The position numbers and the translations under genes are program-made. DNA of 10,917 bases from JANMEX01 sp049696015 (GTDB taxonomy: Bacteria; Pseudomonadota; Alphaproteobacteria; Rhizobiales; Rhizobiaceae). The stretch covers positions 1-10,917 of the forward strand of contig JBAVTG010000172.1 in assembly GCA_049696015.1 (NCBI GenBank), in the 5' to 3' direction. The notes beneath the pieces are model-generated. The model was not told the origin of the DNA. It ran no database searches and saw only the letters and a program-made list of their open reading frames with translations. Below are positions 7,368 to 10,917 of the stretch, piece by piece (position 1 is the first letter of the stretch; each line of letters starts with the position of its first letter).

Positions 7368-7685
7368 ATGCGCAAAGCATTTCTGGCCGCACTGTCTGCT
7401 GTCGTTGTTTTCCTGGCGCCAATTGCGAGCGGACCTGCCGCCGCCCAATATTGCGAAGGCACGGTTCATGGCCTGTCCAGCCGCTACAATGCGGCGACCG
7501 GCGCCGGCTTTCTGGCCGTGCGCGCCGGACCGCGCCGTTCCGCCGCTCAAGTCGGCGAATTGTACAACCGCGACAAGGTCGAAATTTTCGACCGGCGCGG
7601 CAACTGGTACAAGGTTGCCGCCCTCGACGGCTCGACCGAGGGCTGGGCGAGCGCCCGCTATATCTGGAATGATTGTGATTACTGA
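7368..7685 (+). CDS. Small exported SH3b-domain protein
   Basis: A 105-aa protein with a clear Sec signal peptide: MRK, a hydrophobic core at about 4-20, and AAA before the predicted cut at 26/27. The roughly 79-residue mature part is a single bacterial SH3 domain. GFLAVRAGPRRSAAQVGEL is the standard SH3b opening (LxVRxGPs), then VEIFDRRGNWYKV and EGWASARYI are the middle and last strands. Bacterial SH3b domains often bind peptidoglycan or other envelope partners. The mature protein has only two cysteines, Cys29 and Cys103, bracketing the domain and able to form a disulfide in the periplasm. The frame extends upstream to 7191, but AAAGGA at 7353-7358 and the signal peptide fix the start at 7368. 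It converges on the CoiA-like gene with 2 nt between the stops. Confidence 0.85.
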   Translation: MRKAFLAALSAVVVFLAPIASGPAAAQYCEGTVHGLSSRYNAATGAGFLAVRAGPRRSAAQVGELYNRDKVEIFDRRGNWYKVAALDGSTEGWASARYIWNDCDY

Positions 7686-7687
7686 GC

Positions 7688-8518
7688 TTACGTCGATTGT
7701 TCACCGGGTGCATGGGCAAGTACAGCCATGCGCGCCTGCGGCCATCTGTAAGGGCCAGCCGCGTATGCTTGCCGGTTTCGAATCTTGATGCGGAATTCCG
7801 CTACGTCAAAAGGTCCGGCAAAGTTCAAAGTGCGGAACCGCTTCGAATTGTAATAGTAGCCGTTGTTTGAAACTTCAGCCCCGTCCTGAATGAAAGTGTT
7901 TCCTTCGCGGAACAGGGGATATTTCTTCAGACTTGCCACCAGCAATTTGCCGCTTGATGGATCAAATATCCAATAGTCCTTGGCAAGATTGAAACCGCTG
8001 ATCCATTTCTCGAATTCGCCTGGCGTATAGCGTTCGATGTACCAGGGGTTTTCACCTGCTTTTTTGGCTGACTTCCAGAAATCAGCCTTGGCTATCGGAA
8101 TCCAGATTTGCGCATAGCCATGCTTGGCATAAGAGAATGCCCGCGCCTCGATTTCCGTTACCGCGATGTTCGACTTCTGAAATTCGAAGGCAACTGGCCT
8201 GCCGTGCGGCGCCCACACCAGCACATCTGCCCGGCGCTGTGATCCGTCCTCAAACGGGGTGTAAAATTCCATTTCGCACTTGAGGTTGCGCCTGGAAAAG
8301 ACGGAATGAAACACGCTCTTGGCAAGGCGGTGTTCGGCGGTCTCGTTCTCGCCCCAAGTGCAGGCATAGGGAGGTTTGTGGGCAAAGTGCGCGGCCACCT
8401 TGCGCCCTTGCTTGAGGGTCAGTTGCCCGCCGCAATCCGGTGACGGGCAATGGTAAGTTTCGCCGCGCAATGCGCTGACGGCTTCCACATTTTTGTCCCC
8501 CAATCGACCAATCAACAT
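7688..8518 (-). CDS. CoiA-like protein, putative nuclease with zinc-binding N-terminus
   Basis: A 276-aa protein resembling the CoiA family, named after a competence protein of Gram-positive bacteria but widespread elsewhere without proven competence. The N-terminus has a probable metal site: Cys24 and Cys29 in YHCPSPDCGG, then HFAH (His44, His47). A helical ENETAEHRLAK segment (58-67) follows. The next part looks like a PD-(D/E)xK nuclease core: Glu82 or Glu84, then RRADVL with Asp98, then VAFEFQKS with Glu112 and Gln114. The Gln in place of the usual Lys is what I recall for CoiA. The C-terminal 130 residues are rich in aromatic residues and unassigned. The start has only a weak ribosome site. 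It lies 42 nt downstream of the ScfR gene on the same strand, probably co-transcribed. Its role in this organism is unknown; DNA processing during uptake or repair is a guess. Confidence 0.72.
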   Translation of the reverse strand: MLIGRLGDKNVEAVSALRGETYHCPSPDCGGQLTLKQGRKVAAHFAHKPPYACTWGENETAEHRLAKSVFHSVFSRRNLKCEMEFYTPFEDGSQRRADVLVWAPHGRPVAFEFQKSNIAVTEIEARAFSYAKHGYAQIWIPIAKADFWKSAKKAGENPWYIERYTPGEFEKWISGFNLAKDYWIFDPSSGKLLVASLKKYPLFREGNTFIQDGAEVSNNGYYYNSKRFRTLNFAGPFDVAEFRIKIRNRQAYAAGPYRWPQARMAVLAHAPGEQST

Positions 8519-8560
8519 CTCGGTGTCTCGGTTATGAAACCAGTTTACGCTATTTGAGTC

Positions 8561-9973
8561 TCAGACAAAATCAAACGCTGACAACCCCGTCACCATCTCA
8601 TCAAGCCCCAGCGGTTTGGTCACCGGAGGCGCCGCGCGGGCGAGGCAGCCGGAGCGTTCGCACAGGCGGCAGGACGGGCCGACCGGCGTTTTGACGGGGG
8701 GTATGGCTTGCGCATAGATGATCTCGTCCTTGAACGACAGGTCACAGCCGAGCAAAATCGCCGTGCGGCGGGGCCGTTCGTTGAAAGCGCCATGCGGGCC
8801 TTCCAGTGTGCGGGCAATCACCAGAAACTGCGCCCCATCCGGCATTTCAATGCTTTCCACCAATATCTGCTGCGGCTGGGCAAAAGCGGTGTGAACCGGC
8901 AATTTCGGGCAGCCGCCGCCAAAGCGCGATTGCGGATAACCGCCCGCCCCTGCCCGGCGGAACCGGTTGCCTGCTTGGTCGATCTCCAGCATGAAAAACG
9001 GAACGCCTTGCGCACCCGAGCGCGAGAGAGTCGTCAAGCGGTTTGCCGCCTGCTCGAAAGAGACGCGGAAGCGCGAGCGCAGCACGTCGATATCATGCCT
9101 GGCTTTCTGCGCGGCTTGCAAAAACGGCTGATACGGCATCATCAGCGCATGCGCCGCATAGCGCGCCATCTCGAAGCGGGCGATGCGTTTGGCTTCGGGC
9201 GAGGTCAGCTTCAACCCCTCAATTTCCGCGCCGATTGCCACCTGCATGCGCAGCAGCGCCGCTTCCATGGCGATTTCGCGCAGCTGATCAAATGGCGACA
9301 GCCGCTCGGAAATGAACAGCCGCTGCGAATGGCGGTCATAGCGCCGGCGCCAGTTGGGCATGGTCGCCACCGGCAACACCCGCACGGTGACACCGTGTTG
9401 CGCCCTCAGCCAATCCTTCAAAGCCGATTCCAGGTCACCGTCCGGCTTGATCAAGGCAAGGAAGCTTTCCGCTTCTTCTTCAATAGCGGCAAAATGGTTG
9501 GCGCGGCTGGCCAGCAGTTCCTGCACTTCATCAAGCGGCAGGCGCGCGCCCGCTGTCGCCGTGGCGCGGCCATCCTTGGACAGCAATGTGGAGAGATCCG
9601 TCAGCCGCTCCTGGCTTTCACGGTAGGCTCGGTAGAGTTTGACCATCGCTGCCGCCGCATTGGGAGCGGCTTCGGCCACTTCGATCAACTCTTCAGGCCC
9701 CGGCAATTCGGAGGCCAGCAGCGGATCGGAAAACACTTCGCGCAAATCGGCGACACTGCCGCCCGCCTCGCCTTGCAAGTCTTCCAGATCGATCTTGAAG
9801 GTCGCCGCCAGCTTCAAAATCAGCTGCACAGTGAGCGGGCGCTGGTTGCGCTCGATCAGGTTCAGATAGCTCGGCGAAATTCCGATCGCTTCGGCCATCG
9901 CCGTTTGCGTGAGGTCCTTTTCCTTGCGGATGCGGCGGATGCGCGGTCCGGCGAAAATCTTTTGTTCGGCCAT
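8561..9973 (-). CDS. ScfR-family transcriptional regulator (HTH_XRE, short-chain fatty acyl-CoA sensor type)
   Basis: A 470-aa cytoplasmic regulator. Residues about 8-65 form an XRE-type helix-turn-helix (RIRRIRKEKDLTQTAMAEAI, then SPSYLNLIERNQRPLT). The middle, about 150-300, corresponds to the IrrE/M78 peptidase-like domain, but the position expected for HExxH reads REIAMEAAL (232-240), so it should not be a protease. The C-terminal half is the ScfR domain, including GGGCPKLPVHTAFAQPQQI (352-370) and a cysteine cluster CRLCERSGC (Cys435, Cys438, Cys443). The family includes RamB of Corynebacterium and PccR of Rhodobacter, which control propionate, acetate or glyoxylate-cycle genes in response to acyl-CoA. 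Length agrees with the family. No target metabolic gene lies in this window, so its regulon is unknown. It is probably autoregulated through repeats just upstream. Confidence 0.88.
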   Translation of the reverse strand: MAEQKIFAGPRIRRIRKEKDLTQTAMAEAIGISPSYLNLIERNQRPLTVQLILKLAATFKIDLEDLQGEAGGSVADLREVFSDPLLASELPGPEELIEVAEAAPNAAAAMVKLYRAYRESQERLTDLSTLLSKDGRATATAGARLPLDEVQELLASRANHFAAIEEEAESFLALIKPDGDLESALKDWLRAQHGVTVRVLPVATMPNWRRRYDRHSQRLFISERLSPFDQLREIAMEAALLRMQVAIGAEIEGLKLTSPEAKRIARFEMARYAAHALMMPYQPFLQAAQKARHDIDVLRSRFRVSFEQAANRLTTLSRSGAQGVPFFMLEIDQAGNRFRRAGAGGYPQSRFGGGCPKLPVHTAFAQPQQILVESIEMPDGAQFLVIARTLEGPHGAFNERPRRTAILLGCDLSFKDEIIYAQAIPPVKTPVGPSCRLCERSGCLARAAPPVTKPLGLDEMVTGLSAFDFV

Positions 9974-9978
9974 CGGCT

Positions 9979-10038
9979 TTTACAGGTTTTTGACAGACCT
10001 GCCCCGGATCAGTTTTTGACAATCTTTACAGATTTACA
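9979..10038. promoter_or_regulatory. Cluster of five TTT(G)ACA repeats upstream of the ScfR gene
   Basis: Within 60 bp just before the regulator start there are five direct copies of TTTACA or TTTGACA, ending in ACA at 9984, 9995, 10021, 10030 and 10038. Two of them lie in an identical longer word, TTTTTGACA, at 9987-9995 and 10013-10021, spaced 26 bp. The last two copies, TTTACA-GA-TTTACA, are a tandem repeat with 8-bp pitch. ScfR regulators are known to bind TTTGCAAA-like repeats and to act on their own promoters, so this is a candidate operator. Confidence 0.5.
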
Positions 10039-10217
10039 ATCTCATTTCGTCAAGCGCAAGACAGCGTGACCCTGTTTTATCCCGTCTTTGCGGCAAAATC
10101 CTCGCTTTCATGCTGCGCTGCATTGTAACAAAAGTCATGAACCGACATGGAGACTGACAGCAGAACTCTTGTCAAAACTGACATACCAACACCCTGACCG
10201 GGTAAAAGGAGAACACC

Positions 10218-10478
10218 ATGGCGATGAAACCGCGCGTCAAGGAACGGGCCGAGGAACAGGCATCGGCAATGTCCGGCGACCAGCAGGCCGTCATCCGCAT
10301 GGTGGCCAATGACCTGCACCGGCTGAACCAGTCGGTGATGAAAGCCGTCGAGGCCGGCGTTTCGGTCGAGCTCGTCCGCTCCGCCCGCCACCATGGCGGC
10401 AACGGCAACTGGGGCGACCTCCTGATCCCGGTGATTGTCACCAATCAGCCAACGAAGTTTTCGCAAGCTGCGGAATAA
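10218..10478 (+). CDS. Small protein of unknown function (86 aa)
   Basis: I do not recognise a family. AAGGAG at 10206-10211 lies 6 nt before the ATG, and a strong terminator follows the stop, so this is very probably a real single-gene unit. The protein has no signal peptide or transmembrane helix. The first half is charged and likely helical (KPRVKERAEEQASAM, then QQAVIRMVANDLHRLNQSVMKAVEAG). The second half has HHGGNGNWGDLLIPVIVTNQ, with a glycine-rich turn and a hydrophobic strand. There is no cysteine. The N-terminus holds both acidic and basic residues, so it is not obviously a DNA-binding histone-like protein. It lies about 195 nt before a CsbD-like stress gene, but the terminator between suggests separate transcription. 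Confidence 0.8.
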   Translation: MAMKPRVKERAEEQASAMSGDQQAVIRMVANDLHRLNQSVMKAVEAGVSVELVRSARHHGGNGNWGDLLIPVIVTNQPTKFSQAAE

Positions 10479-10489
10479 GTCACAAGGTT

Positions 10490-10504
10490 GATCGCCTAGC
10501 GATC
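10490..10504. repeat. Short palindrome before the terminator
   Basis: GATCGC at 10490-10495 and GCGATC at 10499-10504 form a perfect 6-bp inverted repeat around CTA, beginning 12 nt after the stop of the 86-aa gene. It abuts the following terminator and may form a second stem-loop that protects the 3' end. Confidence 0.4.
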
Positions 10505-10505
10505 G

Positions 10506-10540
10506 GGCGGGTATGGGCGGAGGAGCCCTGCCCGCCTTTT
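10506..10540 (+). terminator. Intrinsic terminator of the 86-aa gene
   Basis: GGCGGG (10506-10511) pairs with CCCGCC (10531-10536), and an inner GGGC (10515-10518) pairs with GCCC (10525-10528), leaving a 6-nt loop. A TTTT tract follows at once (10537-10540), with more T residues after it. This is the strongest terminator in the window. Confidence 0.85.
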
Positions 10541-10673
10541 GCTCTTTGTGTAACGGGCGTGAGCGCGGCAGAGCTTGATGTCTGTCAATACGCGCCGGTG
10601 TTTTTGGTATCTAATGATTTGCGGGCCAGCAGCATCGGCACGATGCCGGGTTCAGGGTCTGGAGGATCAAATC

Positions 10674-10847
10674 ATGGACAAGGATCGCATAGCGGGCTCC
10701 GCCAAAGTGGTTAAGGGCAAGATCAAGGAAGCTGTTGGCAAGGCCGTTGGCGATGCCAAGCTTGAGACTGAAGGAAAGGCCGACAAGATCGAAGGCAAGA
10801 TTCAAAATGCCGTCGGCGGACTGAAAGACACGATCAAGGGAGATTGA
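10674..10847 (+). CDS. CsbD-like stress-response protein
   Basis: A 57-aa, lysine-, glycine- and alanine-rich hydrophilic protein with the CsbD-family pattern: MDKDRIAGSAKVVKGKIKE opening, then GKAVGDAKLETEGKADKIEGKIQNAVG. Two imperfect internal copies (KGKIKEAVGKAVGD and EGKIQNAVGGLKD) are typical. The family includes B. subtilis CsbD and E. coli YjbJ, abundant soluble proteins induced by general stress with no known biochemical activity. It is slightly shorter than the usual 60-70 residues. GGAGG at 10661-10665 lies 8 nt before the ATG and rules out the longer upstream reading. I found no clear EcfG-type GGAAC promoter upstream. A TATCTAAT (10608-10615) could serve as a -10 region, but no -35 partner is evident. 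Confidence 0.88.
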   Translation: MDKDRIAGSAKVVKGKIKEAVGKAVGDAKLETEGKADKIEGKIQNAVGGLKDTIKGD

Positions 10848-10855
10848 ACTCCCTT
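10836..10855 (+). repeat. Hairpin spanning the csbD-like stop codon
   Basis: AAGGGAG at 10836-10842 pairs perfectly with CTCCCTT at 10849-10855 around a 6-nt loop that contains part of the stop region. No U-run follows, since the next bases are GCGGGA, so it is not a canonical intrinsic terminator. It may protect the message end. The remaining 62 bases of the window show no gene. Confidence 0.45.
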
Positions 10856-10917
10856 GCGGGACCGGAAGACGCACTGCCGGAAAACGCATGAGGCCGACAC
10901 GTGAGCCGTAACTCGCT

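Noticed and set aside
8708..10069. A 453-codon open frame on the plus strand opposite the ScfR gene
   Set aside because: It lies fully antisense to a well-recognised regulator. Its translation is rich in Arg, Gln and His with no domain, which is what codon bias in GC-rich DNA produces on the opposite strand.
10077..10466. A 129-codon minus-strand open frame opposite the 86-aa gene
   Set aside because: The plus-strand gene has a strong ribosome site and a terminator in the right orientation, while this frame has neither.
10541..10673. Search for a general-stress (EcfG-type) promoter before the csbD-like gene
   Set aside because: No GGAAC-type -35 element is present at a suitable distance, so stress-sigma control cannot be supported from the sequence.

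Overview
The window looks like chromosomal DNA from an alphaproteobacterium, most likely of the order Hyphomicrobiales (Rhizobiales). The grounds are moderately high GC, a complete potFGHI-type polyamine transporter, an ScfR-family regulator and a CsbD-like stress protein. There is no sign of a prophage, IS element, CRISPR array, tRNA or rRNA. It reads as ordinary core or accessory chromosome rather than a mobile island, and I cannot name a genus.

Layout. (1) 1-2013: a plus-strand AsmA-family envelope protein preceded by a short upstream region with an inverted repeat. (2) 2024-6072, minus strand: a complete polyamine ABC importer in the order potF (binding protein), potG (ATPase), potH and potI (permeases). 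The genes are tightly packed: a 4-nt potH/potI overlap, an 11-nt potG/potH gap, and a hairpin-bearing 88-nt gap after potF. (3) 6298-7206, minus strand: a DMT/EamA-type exporter, divergent from (4) 7368-7685, a small exported SH3b protein. (5) 7688-9973, minus strand: an ScfR-family (short-chain fatty acyl-CoA regulator) transcription factor followed after 42 nt by a CoiA-like putative nuclease. (6) 10218-10847, plus strand: an 86-aa protein of unknown function ending in a strong terminator, then a 57-aa CsbD-like protein.

How the genes work together. PotF would capture putrescine or spermidine in the periplasm, PotH/PotI form the channel and PotG powers import. The binding pocket, aligned from memory to E. 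coli PotF, has two aromatic positions exchanged, which may shift its polyamine preference. The ScfR regulator probably senses acyl-CoA and controls its own expression through a cluster of TTT(G)ACA repeats just upstream. The regulator and coiA may form a two-gene operon. The remaining genes look like independent units.

I found no clear undescribed system. The items most worth a second look are the repeat cluster upstream of the ScfR gene, the PotF pocket exchange, the ScfR-CoiA pairing and the orphan 86-aa gene.
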